A stretch of DNA of 64,000 bases from Dichetophora obliterata. Its lineage: Eukaryota; Arthropoda; Insecta; Diptera; Sciomyzidae. The stretch covers positions 36,683,819 to 36,747,818 of the forward strand of contig OY986439.1 in the NCBI GenBank assembly GCA_963920525.1, read 5' to 3'. Positions 32,956 through 45,312 of this stretch are shown here, in pieces. How positions within the stretch are numbered: the first letter of the stretch is position 1; the number at the start of each line of letters is the position of its first letter. A program made the translations under genes and the position numbers. The notes beneath the pieces are model-generated. The model ran no database searches. It saw only the letters and a program-made list of their open reading frames with translations, and was not told the DNA's origin.

Positions 32956-33357
32956 TGTATGAATACTGTACTGATACTAGGTAAAAATATAAAAATAAAA
33001 CTATTTAAAAATATGTTCCTTATTTCTCAAAAATCGTAAATTTTATTTCTTGGCGGTTCATTCATCCCCATACCCTTGACGAATGTACCTCATTGGTGGG
33101 TGGTTTTACCACTTTAGAGACTTTTGGAAATCATCAAAAAATAATAGAAATTTTCGAGATAATTTATTTATAGAAATGCAAAACCAAAGCTAATTAATAA
33201 GCTAATAAACCAAAGCTAAAGCTAAATTAATTAATAATGAAATAAAAACCAAAAATGCAAGTTTTTACATTTTTAAGAATTAAAAAAGAACAAATTATGG
33301 TTTCTTTCGGATGTCCCTTTTTGGTCCCCTTCTACCCTAATATATAACAAATTAAAT
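32956..33357. other. Unassigned DNA
   Basis: No gene. CTAATTAATAA/AAACCAAAGCTAA is repeated near 33180-33240. Confidence 0.4.
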
Positions 33358-33522
33358 ATGCCATTACCACTGCCATTACCACTGCCATTACCACTGCCAT
33401 TACTATTAACTACTATTACTATAAACATGGCCATACCCATCAGTATTACCATTGGCATTACCATTGGCATTACCATTACCATTACCATTACCATTACCAT
33501 TACCATTACCATTACCATTTCC
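33358..33522. repeat. CCATTA hexamer microsatellite
   Basis: Starts with a CCATTACCACTG 12-mer in four copies, then imperfect units, then at least eight perfect CCATTA units (about 33468-33518). Long open frames of repeating MV or IT residues across it are a by-product of the hexamer. Confidence 0.95.
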
Positions 33523-36500
33523 AGTACTACATATTTCCATTATTATCTTAATTTCAATTCATTGATTCTGAATTTCAATTGATCTTTTCTGAATTACAAT
33601 TAGAAATGGTGTAGATGTTATCAAATATCATTTTGTTTTGTTTCCTAATTTCCGATCTATGTTATATAAAAAAAATATTAAAGCAGTTATTCTACTCTAC
33701 TACATCCGCTTTTATACATCAAACAATAAGCTTACATTCTTTTATTTATGACCCTTTATTAAAACCTTTTTTATTGCGGTTGCGTTGAATCATTGCATTG
33801 CTCAATGAGAGGATTTTTTGAATGCACAAAAAACCCAAATCCTCATCAGGTAAAAATGTATCTCAATCGAAATGAAATCTTTAAAGAAATTTTATAATAA
33901 GGTATTCGTGTTTCTGTCGTTTTATGTTGCTACCTGATAATTAATCTTTCAGAATTTTTCGTTAATGGATTAAGACAGTTTTACGGTGTTTCAACAGAAG
34001 TCATAAACTTGTCATGATGCATCTTTATTTTGAGTTAGCCAAGCTACATTTATAAATACTTTGAAGTCTTAAACATGAAATATTTTTCTTTTTCATTCGG
34101 AATTTCTGCTTAGGATTGCCATCACTGCAGCTAGTCTAAAATAAGTTTATTTATCTTCATAATTTGCAAGTCAATGTGGCATTGCTCGACCATGTTTATT
34201 TATAGCAAAATAAAATTTAAATATTTGTTGTCTCTTAATTTCATTAGCCTTAAGAACGTCATTTTAAGCCGCGCTTTGTACATTTTTCTAAACTCAATCC
34301 TTGAGCTGTCCTTGCAAGTAACCACAATATTTAGATAGTCATACAAATGCGCTCTTGTGACATATTCTAAAAATACTATAACTCCAAGGTACATTCAAGT
34401 GTCCAACATGCTCGAGCAGCTCTGATCCTCTCTTCATGCCTACATACTTTACGCTGTCACAAATTTTCTTTGAACACTTGAAACACTCGAAACCATAAAT
34501 AAGCATACGCAGCCAGTCATCCTTTGTAGAGAATGAACATTTCATGCATATCCATGATATTTTAAAAGCACGCCATTGAAATCATGATATATGCACGTTG
34601 ATTGAATATGAAATAAAACTTTATGTCTTTGCTTTTGATTGTCAGAAAGAAATCCGGTTGTACTTGAGTATCTATCTCTCTAAAATAAAATAAAATTTCT
34701 TTAAGCAAAACCTTTTTGTTGTACGAAAACCTTTTACGACCATTTTGTGTTCCAATAAATAAACACGATCCTCTTTAAATTTATAGTAAATAAACTAGAA
34801 CGGAAAAGGGTGTATTTTTTTTATAACATATATTCAAATTATTATTATTAGTCTTTCGTATTCTTAGAGTAACGCAATTACAAGTCGTGCTGGTGGTGTT
34901 TATGCGTCTTCTTCTTCTTCTTCATGGTTGCATGAAGACGAGTACCAGTACCACGAAAGTCTGTCGCAAGAGCTCCTTCTCAATGTCTATGGTATGAAAA
35001 GGTTTTTATTTTATATTCAAAACAGGTTCTTTTATTAAGTTTAGCCCCTTGTGTGAAGATACCTTTTTGTGTTATTTTTCCCTTCGCTTTTTCTGGGTTT
35101 TGTTTTGTCCTTTATTTTTCCTCGCACATATTTTCGTTTAGACTATAAAAGCATATCATTTGAAATTTATTTGATCGAATGTTCGAATTAAATTTCCTGG
35201 TTCTTCTTTGTTATTCAATGTTAAGTTCTTCGACAGTCAATAAAAAACATTTTAACCACGTAAATATGTCAAATAGGTACAAACAATCGGGGACGACATA
35301 TATAAAGCTTCTTAATTGTCTGTTTTTCAAAAATTTTATTATTTTTTAATTGTCTGCTTCTAAATGTCGAGTGTCTTTAAATCTAATGACCTAAAAAATA
35401 AGTACACTAAGGGAAAAAAGTATTTAATTTATGAAAGAAAGCGTATAATTAAACAAAAAATTTGGTTGTTTTGAACCAATAACGCATTTGCATAAATTAA
35501 TTTTTTGGTAATTAATTGTGATCTATTCTTTGAATTTTTGACATGATTTTAATTTTGAGCTATTTAGATCAAGTAAGTTTGAAGAAGGCAACAACAACAA
35601 CAATAACAACTCTGTATAGAGTCAATCACACAACAGACTAGACAGCCTGTTTCTGCAATTGCTACATTTTCTCTTCAGAAACGATTTCAGTAGAATTTAT
35701 GCACGGGCGTAAATAGTTTAAATATTCGTTATTTCTCTCAGTGTAATAACAACTAGTTTAACATGAAAATCTTAACTTAAATTTTACCACTGATCGTTTA
35801 ATTCAGCATAACTTTTTTAGCTACCAACTTTTTGTCGCCCAAACGTAGAGCTTCAATTATTTTTTTAACATGTAGTCACACAAACCACATTACTCACTCC
35901 TCTCTTTATTAATAAAAAAAAAACTTTAAATTATTGCATGTTACTTTTGCTCATTACCTTAAGTACGTAATACATTTTTTTCCTCACATAATAACTCTAC
36001 TTGTAATAGTTTTCTCTAATTTTATTATTTTAATTTCTCTAATAGATACATTTGTTTTTTACTATGTAGTCAAAAAAAAATGTTCATAAAACATAGTAAT
36101 TTTTTTTATACTAAACAATTGTCGTGATGAAAGCGGTAGCATTAGGTTTAAGCGTACTTAAATTTTTCCAGTTGAATTTCTTTATGATGTCGCACACTGG
36201 TTTAAATATTCAGAAAGCTGGGCAAAATAGAATAAAATGAAGGTGGGAAAATTAGAAAAATTACTAAGCATATCGATTACAGAATATGCTGTACAATATG
36301 ATACATAAAAAAATTGTAATGAAATTTCTACAGTGGACTCCACAATACAAGAAAAAACTAAAAAAACTAAGAAAAATATAAATATTTTTAAATGCTATTT
36401 TGTGACAAAGTGTAAAAAAAGAAATCTGCTACGAATCACATTTTTGAATCAATGAGCCACTTAGTTAAAAATTAGTATTAATAAGTATAAGTAGTTTCCA

Positions 36501-36535
36501 AAGTAGTACTCATATGCAGAGCTGGGATTACGAAA
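33523..36535. other. Unmatched A+T-rich block
   Basis: Three kilobases with no recognisable gene, RNA or bounded repeat. A short CTTCTTCTTCTT run lies beside a small hairpin (CTTCATGG...GCATGAAGACG) near 34905-34940. An ACAACAACAACAATAAC run is near 35590. Confidence 0.4.
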
Positions 36536-37234
36536 GTAATTGATTACATATAAATTACAATTTCAATTACAAATTATAATTGTAATCTTAAAAAAAATAA
36601 AGATTACGATTACTGTAATAATCGAAATAATCGAAATATTTTTAATTACAATTACAGTAATCGTAATTATTAAAATATTACAATTACAATTACTGTAGTC
36701 GTTATCAAAAATGTCTTTATTACGATTACAGTAATTGAAATACAGCAGAATTGTAATTACAATTACTGTAATCGTAATCATTTTTTGTAATTGAATTACT
36801 GCATAAATCTGTCTTTTTCATGATGCGATTCACAAAGAAGATCTTATCTAGAATCTTTATTTGTGGTGGGGCCCTGCTGAAATAAAAAAAATAAAGATTA
36901 CGATTACTGTAATAATCGAATAATCGAAATGTTTTTAATTACAATTACTGTAAACGTAACAATTAAAATATAACAATTACAATTACTGTAGTCGTAACCA
37001 AAAAATTTCTTTATTACGATTACAGTAATTGTAATACAGCAGAATTGTAATTACAATTACTGTAATAGAGCAGAATTGTAATTACAATTACTGTAATACA
37101 GCAGAATTGTAATTACAATTACTGTAATCGTAAACATTTTTTGTAATTGAATTACTGCATAAATCTGTCTTTTTCATGAAGCAATTCACAAAAAGATCTT
37201 ATCTTGAATCTTTATTTGTGGTGGGGTACTACTG
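36536..37234. repeat. Palindromic ATTAC array, left block
   Basis: Built from TTACGATTACTGTAATCGTAA-type palindromes. It consists of two head-to-tail copies of a larger unit (about 36590-36882 and 36883-37234). Each ends ACTGCATAAATCTGTCTTTT...GATCTTATCT...TTTATTTGTGGTGGGG. The second copy is longer because a 31-bp subunit (AATTGTAATTACAATTACTG plus TAATACAGCAG) is repeated about four times. No coding function. Confidence 0.85.
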
Positions 37235-37383
37235 GAATAATTCTCTTTGTAATTCTTTCTTTTTGATGCCGTCCACGGTGGCACGCTCTTTCTGATTTTT
37301 TGTTCGAAAAAAAAGGAAAATATTGATTTTTAATATTTCGGAATTAATTGGTTTTTCTCCCGTTTCAATTTATAAATTCCTTA

Positions 37384-38290
37384 GGGGTCGTCCATAAATT
37401 ACGTTACCAATTTAGGGGGGGGGAGGTGTTTAGATATTGTAACGTTACTAAAAATTAAAAAAATCGACGAAAAACCTCTAATTAATAACACAATCATTTC
37501 AAAAAATTTTAACCTTACATGTTTATGTTTGATCGTCTAAATTGACCACCTTTTCCCTCGACACAGGAACCTTTTCCATCTCAGCACACGTCTGAAAAAT
37601 TTGGGTCTTTGCTTTTGCGACAGGCTTTGACGTTTTTTTGACGTATTATGACATGTACTGTCCTCCTCAGAAAGAAGAAATCGGTTCAAGGTCGTGTCCT
37701 ACCTGCGGCTTGTATTTCGTTTTTAAAACTTCTATGAATTGCCATAAGTTTGTATTATATCTTTTACAATAAATCGGAATAAAAAATACCATTTAAATAA
37801 ATCAATTTTCAGAAAGCATTTACACAAAAACACAGAACTTGGTGCAGCTCGGGTGCAGCCTTTAAGGGTACTCTGTCAAAGACCAGGTGAAATTCTTTGT
37901 GTTAGAAATGAGGATTCACCTGAATGGGTCGACATAGAATCCGATGAAAAATTCTATTTTGAAGAATCCTCAACAAAGCTACCAGCTTCTTCTATCCCAG
38001 TGATTGAGAGCATCGAATCTTGGATCGCAGATGGAATAGCTTTTACAGATGATATTAATTATTGATTTTTTTCCAATTGTTCCTTTAATGTATAAAGTCA
38101 TACTAGTCACTAATACTAGTGAAAATTGTCAGAGCTAGTCAAAATATTTAATCATTCGAATGAATTAATTTCATATGTCACGTTACTTTAGGGGGGGGAG
38201 GGGTTTTGAAAAGCACTACGAAAATTAACGCAGGGGAGGGGGGGGTAAAAAAAAACCGGAAAATCAGTAACGTAGTTTATGGACGACCCC
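37384..38290 (+). mobile_element. PIF/Harbinger-type non-autonomous element, copy 2
   Basis: Ends GGGGTCGTCCATAAATTACG and the inverse at the right (TTATGGACGACCCC) are flanked by TTA on both sides (37381-37383, 38291-38293). At 907 bp it is 70 bp shorter than copy 1, mainly through several indels outside the ORF. It lies opposite in orientation to copy 1. The two copies use TTA and TAA respectively, as expected for independent Harbinger insertions. Confidence 0.78.
37811..38065 (+). pseudogene. Terminal exon-like ORF inside Harbinger copy 2
   Basis: Follows CAATTTTCAG (acceptor-like, ending 37812) and reads KHLHKNTELGAARVQPLRVL, then continues to ...IADGIAFTDDINY and a stop. It is acidic in its second half and contains no motif I can name. 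Relative to copy 1 it has no indel, five replacement and two silent changes over 71 codons. Non-ORF parts of the two copies differ by several insertions and deletions. Confidence 0.45.
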
Positions 38291-38320
38291 TTATTATTGA
38301 GTGCATTTTGATTTATATTA

Positions 38321-40170
38321 GAGAGCTGCACAAACCTACTTGTATTCTATTTCAAATACTTGCTTAAAATACAAGTTCAAGCTTGCTTGAGCTTGATAAT
38401 TTTCAATCAAGTATAACATGAACTTGAATATAAATAAGCCCACGACAGCTTGCAACTTGCACGTATGCTAGCTTACAAGCGAACTACACGAAGTCCCAAG
38501 AAAAGGAAAACTTGAGGCCTTGAAAAGCTTTAAATTGAAGGCAAGTATCCACTTAAAGCAAGAATCCAAAAACTTCAATGAGATTGTGTAGGAAAGCTTA
38601 AGCGTATTAGGACTTTTAAGGGTTCTGTGAACTCCGTGATTGACAGTTTCAGGGGGTAGCTGATTTCGAAGTTGATATCAAAATTTAAAGTTCAAGATGG
38701 CGGATAGTGCTGCCACCGAGATTTTTTGTATTTTTGCGAATTCTTGTAATTTTGATAATGGAATTGATTTCGAATCTAATGTCTGTTTAAAAATTAAAGA
38801 TGGAGGTTAGGGTTGCCACTTAAATTTTTATCACTGTATTGCCACCTAGTAAAATGTATTTTTAAGAGTTTTAAACATCATTTAACAGTGTTAGCAGGTC
38901 TCTGATTTCGAATCTGAACTTAGAATATTAAAATTCAATTTGGTTGATAGGGTTGCCACCTAATTTTTTTAATTTTAACGAATTTGGTGCTTGCGCAAAC
39001 ACTACGCACAAACACAGAATGTCAAAATTATTTAAGGTTTTTATAAAAGGGTTGCAACCTAATAATAATATGTATTTTTAAGAGTTTTAAACATCATTTA
39101 ACAGTGTTAGGAAGCAGCTGATTTCGAATCTGAACTCAGAATTTTAAAATTCAATATGGTGAATAGGGTTGCCACCTAATTTTTTTTTATTTTTACGAAT
39201 TCGGCGCTGGATCGAAAACTAGGTAAAAATGGGTCGCTGAATCTGAATCCGTTGTCAGAAATTTAAAATGATGTAATTTTTTATAATAGGGCTGCCACCT
39301 ATTAACCATATCGATTTTTTAAATTCTGTCTTCAGATTCGAAACCCCCTAACACTGTTAAATTATGTTTAAAACTCTTAAAAATACATCTTATTAGGTGG
39401 CAACCCTATTATACAAAAATTACATAATTTTTAAATTCTGACAACGGATTCGGATTCAGCGACCCATTATTACCTGATGTTCGCGCCAGCACCAAATTCG
39501 CAAAAATAAAAAAATTAGGTGGCAACCCTATCTACAATATTGAATTTTGAAATTCTGAGTTCAGATTCGAAATCAGCGACCCCCTAAAAGAGTTAAATTA
39601 TGTATAAAACTTTTAAAAATACATTTAACTAGGTGGAAATATTGTGGCAAAAATTTAGGTGGCAGCCCTAACCTCCATCTCAAATTCTAAAACTGTGACA
39701 TTAGAATCGAAATCAAATTCGTTGTCAGAATTTCAAAATTACAAGAATTCGCAAAAACACAAAAAAAGTCTAGGTGGCAACTCTATCCAGCATCTTGAAT
39801 TTTAAATTTTGACATCAATTCCGAAATCAGCTAACCCCTCAAACTGCTGAGTCCAGAGAACCCTTTGAAGTCCTATTACGCTTAAGCTTTCTCTACACAA
39901 GCTCATTGAATTATTTGGATACTTGCTTTAAATTCAATTAATTGAATACTTGCGAGCTTACAAGATTGTGCCGATCGTTTCAAGCTTTTCAGCTTTCTGC
40001 CCGACAAAGTTAGTCTAAAAAGCCAAGCCGATGAGCAAGCATGGGTATGACTTGTATCTGTTTGATATTTTTGCAAGCTGGCTAAAGCTTGCTTTTTCAA
40101 GTTTGGATACATACTTGAATTCAAGTACTTGAGGAGGTTTGAACTTCAAGAAGGCTTGTGCAGTTCTCTG
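38321..40170. mobile_element. Foldback (FB-like) element
   Basis: Nearly the whole 1.85 kb is a large inverted repeat with its centre near 39310. Outer ends GAGAGCTGCACAAACC and GGCTTGTGCAGTTCTCTG pair. Next come CAAGCTT-rich arms (CTTAAGCGTATTAGGACTT / AAGTCCTATTACGCTTAAG). The interior is made of roughly 220-bp monomers containing AACAGTGTTAG, CTGATTTCGAATCTGAACTC and TAGGGTTGCCACCTAATTTT. The monomers face inwards from both sides. Arms of tandem monomers with little or no loop are the hallmark of FB-type elements. No ORF is present, and the flanking duplication is not clear. Confidence 0.8.
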
Positions 40171-40339
40171 CCTTATATCATTAAAAACGTATTGTTCAAA
40201 ATAAAATAGTTTCGGAATAAAATTGTAATATATTTGCTTTTTAGTAGGGAAAAAAATAAAACAACATTAAAATTACATGACTTTCACATAAACATTTTTT
40301 TTTGAAACGCGATTGTTTGTGATATAACTTACATAGTAA

Positions 40340-40735
40340 GTTATTTAATTACAAAAAACATGATTACGATTACAGTAATTTTAATTGTCAGTTTTATTGA
40401 TTACGATTACTGTAGTTGTACTCAATAGATTTTTCTATTACAATTACAGTAATCGTAATTAAAATTACAGTAATTGTAATCTTTAAAAATTAACGATTAC
40501 GATTACTGTAATTGTTATGTAAGAAAAGTATTATTACGATTACTGTAATCGGTATACACGCAAATTACAATTACGATTACTGTTATTGTAATAGAAAAAA
40601 TCTATTGACTACAATTACAGAATCATAATTGTAATTTGCGAGTATACCGATTACAGTAATCGTAATTACAATTACAAATTACAATTACGATTACTGTTAT
40701 TGTAATAGAAAAATCTATTGAATACAATTTTGAAA
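40340..40735. repeat. Palindromic ATTAC array, right block
   Basis: Same ATTACGATTACTGTAAT vocabulary as 36536-37234. It includes a hairpin at about 40528-40667, whose arms (GTAATCGGTATACACGC and the inverse GCGAGTATACCGATTAC plus flanks) are roughly 65 bp. It may be the other side of a single array interrupted by the Harbinger and foldback insertions, though the outer non-palindromic sequences differ. Confidence 0.75.
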
Positions 40736-41125
40736 ACAACAAAATCATAACCACGGTGTGTTTGGTTAACACATTTTGTGAATTATATATGTTTAACCAT
40801 TTTAATTGATGACAATATATTTTCACAATTTATTTAACAATTAAAAATTATAACAAATTTTATGAACTTTTATTTTCAAGATAGTTTTTGAATAAAGAAT
40901 TTTTTTGATAGATTAATCTATTTATTGAAAATTAAAATATTAAATAAAAATTGAATAAAGTAAAGTTATGAAAAGTAAAGTTAAATAAAGTTAATGTCAC
41001 TAATGTGTGCTTATGATTTTCTTAAAAAACTATAAGAAAATGATTTTACTGAACTTTATATAATATAAATTCCTATTTTTGCCTATCAATTTTCTCAAAA
41101 CATATCTAAGACACTGTTTTATATA
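40736..41125. other. Unassigned A+T-rich DNA
   Basis: No gene or bounded repeat is seen. AAAGTTAAATAAAGTTAATG-type runs occur near 40970. Confidence 0.4.
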
Positions 41126-41133
41126 CTATATAC

Positions 41134-42732
41134 CAGGGGTGGGCACGAGGGAGACCAATAAGAGCCACATTCAGATTTTCAATACCTCCCAAAGAGCCAC
41201 ACCGTACTTAAAATAAAGAAAAAAACCTAAATAAATTTTAATAAACTCAGCAAAAAAATTAAGGGAGCCGAAAAATTTTTAATTCTTAGGTTTTTTTTTA
41301 AAAAAAAACTGTAATTTCTTAAAAAATTATTGTAGCGGGATTTAAAAAAAAATTATTTTTAAGCTTGAAGCTTCTAGTTTGACAGCCTTTTTGGCTAAAA
41401 AATTTCATCAGTTACGATTATGGCACAATCATAAAAAAGCACGGAACAAAGTTTGTTAGCTTCTTTATTTAGCTTAAATTCGTTATATTTTTTATTTTTC
41501 TAACTCAATTTTTTGCTGAGATAACCGACTTTGAATGAAAAAGTATAACCTTGCCTTTGATCATCGATATATCAGCAACTAATGATCGCACAAAAACTTA
41601 AAATACGGTTCCTAAGACAAAAATAGACTTCCTACAAAAGCTATTCATTCGTTTCTGATTTTTAATTTTTGAATCCTTGATTTCGGTTTGAAAAAAATGC
41701 ACAAAATTACTTTTTTGGCTGTTTTAAAAACCAACCCTTATTTTGCAATCATTGGCTAAAATTCCTAATGTTTCTAGGTTTTTTTTTTTTGCTCTTTCCA
41801 TACCCTAAAAGCTGTGAACAGTTTTAGTTCAGATTGGTTTAGCCGTTGTTTCTGTCTGAATCGTCCGAAAATCAAATATTGAATTAGGAGCACGCGTCTT
41901 CTTAAACATCAATTATTGATGATTGGATAAACATTTTTTTTTATTATTCCTAAAATTTTGCATCAAAGAATCATAAATTTCGACATTTTTTTCGATCGTT
42001 AAACTAGAGCTTTAAAACGCTTTTTTCAAAATAGCGATATTATTCTTTTTCAAGAAGTAACAGCCTTTCAAAGATCACTAAAAAAACTAGAAATTATTCG
42101 TAGTGATTATCTCCGTAGAGGGATTAGTTAATAATACAAAAAATTGTTTTGTCTATGTTTTGTGTGGAGTCCCTTGAAAAACAAAGTTGTTTTGCTTCTC
42201 CTAAAAATCTAGAAATATACAGTTTGGGGTCTTTTGTTTATAGGGTGCGATATGTTTATAGGGTATAAAAATAGAAATAATTAATTACAAGTTTTTTAGC
42301 GTTAATAACAAGAGAGATTTAAACAAATCTTTGGCCAATATTTGAAAACTTGGTTTTGTATTGGTTAAAGCCGTTTGCAACAGCAACAACTAGACAAACT
42401 ACAATTCGAACAGCTGACTTTGACATCTAGCTCAACTTTTGTGTGACTTCTCTCCAATCTGAGCTTACCTTGTAATTAAATCTTTGAGAAAAAGTTTAAC
42501 ATAATTAAAGAGAACGTCCAGTAAAGAAAAACAGGGATCATATTATAAAATTGTTCTTCAAATCCAACAAAGTCCAACAAAGATAGAACAACATGAAATT
42601 CTATGGAATTTGACAGAAATAAAAAATTTTAATTTTTTATTATATATTTTTTAATATCAAAATAGAAAAGAGCCGCACTTTATTTAACAAAGAGTCGCAT
42701 GCGGCTCAATGAGCCACATTTTCCCACCGTTG
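41134..42732. mobile_element. Non-autonomous hAT element
   Basis: Ends CAGGGGTGGGCA and the right inverse CCCACCGTTG are flanked by 8-bp copies differing at one base (CTATATAC at 41126-41133, CCATATAC at 42733-42740). Subterminal AGAGCCACA and GAGCCGCA/ATGCGGCTC repeats occur at both ends, as in many hAT MITEs. The 1.6-kb interior has no recognisable transposase. Confidence 0.82.
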
Positions 42733-42740
42733 CCATATAC

Positions 42741-45250
42741 TATCTAATATGCATTTTATACTAATATCTGTAACTACTGTCTTACTTAATGACATTAAAT
42801 TAAAGTATTTCCTGTTGCATTATATGTGAATTTGCTTGTCTTTTCATTTTTTCCCCCCATAAAAGTTTCCTCACCGCCATTCACTACATTCATACTTTAT
42901 CAGGTCTCTAGGGCAAATTCCAAGCATTGCTCAATTTTTAACTTTACAGTGCTTCAAGCTATTCAATTCGTTAATATATTTTCATGCAGCATTTGAGGCA
43001 AACATTGAGGTTATAGCTGCATAGGTATCTGCTAGTTAAAGGAAATCGTAGAAACGTTTCTCACAAATAGCACTCAACTGCACTGATTTTTCGCTGGTCT
43101 GGCCACAATAAAATAAAAGTGAAAATTTGCTTTGGGAAAATATTCAACCAACAAATAATGATGCCAGTTTTGTGAATGTGACACGAACATAAACACAGAC
43201 GAACGCGAACCTATTGCGAATGAGATTGAGGCAACGTTTTTCTGTGTTACAGCCTAACAAGTGTTACAACAGCCGGTTTTGCTTTAACAATTGTTTAAAA
43301 ACAAACACCCAAATCTGCTATTTGTGAAAAAACAATACCAAAGAAATACGAAAAAAAAAGATATAAATGGAATCATTTTTACAAAGGTAAACTCTAACCA
43401 CAGCGAATGACTGGCTAATTGAATAAATACATTGAATGAGGTCAGTCAACTTGGTTCAGTAGGTGACAAGAACTTGTCACTTCGTGATGGTGATGAAAAT
43501 TTATTTGATTTTAGTTATTAAAACACAATGGTCAAGTTGCACAGTTTTGGGATTGAAAACATAAAGTTATTTTCTATTATAAAACGAACAGAACAAATTT
43601 TTGTCTCCATGTCGTATTCAGCATAATTTGTAACAATTTCCTTCCCACAGTATTCCAATTAAGAAATTCTCAATGGCACCTGGACTATTTTAAGCTCTTT
43701 GGTCACCGCTGTAAGCACTTTAACCCACGCAGTTATTCTATACTAGCTGTAGTGGGTGGCTTAAGAACACCATTTGTACATACCATTTTATGTCCACTTC
43801 CACTTGAGTAGCATTGGAATTTTTTTGTACACAAATCAATGACGATGAACGACTTCGTGTCATTGTTGTTGCCGAGGTAAAAGGACAAACTTTTATAAGG
43901 TTATTAGCCGCATTTGTGTACCATACCGGAGCTTTGGTTTTTTTCCCAATTTTTGGTCTTCTTTGGCTTCTCTTGATGGTTTGTAGCTATGCTCGTTTTA
44001 ACCCCCCCCCCCCTCCCCTTATCGTCATATTTTTCTTTTTCACTCTACTACTTTTTGAGTTTTGTGTTACGCTTAAGTGGATTTGTCACTCACGTGATTT
44101 GCGAGGCGTTACGATTGCGTTTGTGCTGTTAACTTACCCACCACGTTGCTCTGGTCTCGAAACATTATTTTTTTTTATGTTTGAACGTATTATTTTTCGC
44201 GTAGGTGACTCAAGTTATGCGGCTCCAAAGATGTACCTACTATCAGTTACAATTTAAATTCACTGAGTTGCTTGCTACTTCATAAATTAACATATAAGCT
44301 TTATTGCATTAAGGAAAACACAATTTGAATATTTAACTTTTAACATTAAACATTTAACACTTGGCATTTGTATCTTGTAGTATTGCAAAGCTAAATGTTT
44401 ATAATTAAAAACCATTTGTTTTTCTTCTAAAATTGATTTTTTTAAACATTAACAAATTTTTGTTTTATTTCCAGGTAAGGACCATATGAAATTATTTATG
44501 ATATATTTTATCATAGCTGCCGTGCATCATCTCTAATCAGATAAGTAAATATGCATTACAACATAAAAACCGAGAAGCCAACATTTTTTCCTTCTAACCA
44601 AATCGAATCTACGAAATGGCCAATCATGTTGGTAAAGTCAGACCGACTGTCACTCCATTATTATCTTATCAATATCAGATGTTGTGAAACCTACCCTAAT
44701 TAAGTACTGCTCATAACAGAACGAATTCTGCACTCTACCTGAATTTGGCTTTGTTGTCTAGACTGGCTCAACATATTGCAAGATGTTGCTCAAATGTTGG
44801 CTCATTATTTTTTTATAATATATCGAAAGTAGGCTCATGATAACGAAACAACATGCAATCGTTGGCTTTTTTGTTTTATGACATTTAAATAGAAAATATT
44901 ACCTTCCCCATTAAAAACATAAAACGACCGATAAAGCAAACAATGAAAATTGATAGTTTAAATTAAATTTACGTCACCTCATCAATGCAAACTTTTAATT
45001 AACAACAACAATAGAAAGGGAACTGATAACTTTGAAATTAAAATTTATTATGTTGCAGTAGTGGCTGTGTTGTTGTTGCACTTTGAAATGCGATCAACTC
45101 GTTTTTATTTTAGGAATTTAATGATGCAATATCTATTTTTTATACCATATCGTATAGTTAAAAACGCAGTATCTTATTTTTGTTAAGTTGTATTATAAGC
45201 TATTAGCGGATATGCTGCATATAAAAAATTGTTTGTCGACTGTTCCCAAA
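42741..45250. other. Unmatched block, possible host non-coding DNA
   Basis: No exon, RNA gene or bounded repeat can be defended. A poly-C run lies at 44001-44013. An open frame of 147 codons from 43814 has no family signature, a low-complexity hydrophobic composition and crosses the C-run, so it is not called. Confidence 0.4.
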
Positions 45251-45312
45251 GTCTTACTTACTTAGTTGGCGCTACAACCGTATGTCGGTCTTGGCCTCAT
45301 CTAAGAATTAGC

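Noticed and set aside
33273..33582. Open frames of repeating MV and IT residues
   Set aside because: They follow directly from the CCATTA hexamer microsatellite; no other coding sign is present.
43814..44257. 147-codon open frame
   Set aside because: It crosses a poly-C run, has a low-complexity hydrophobic composition and no recognised domain or splice context. Likely chance.
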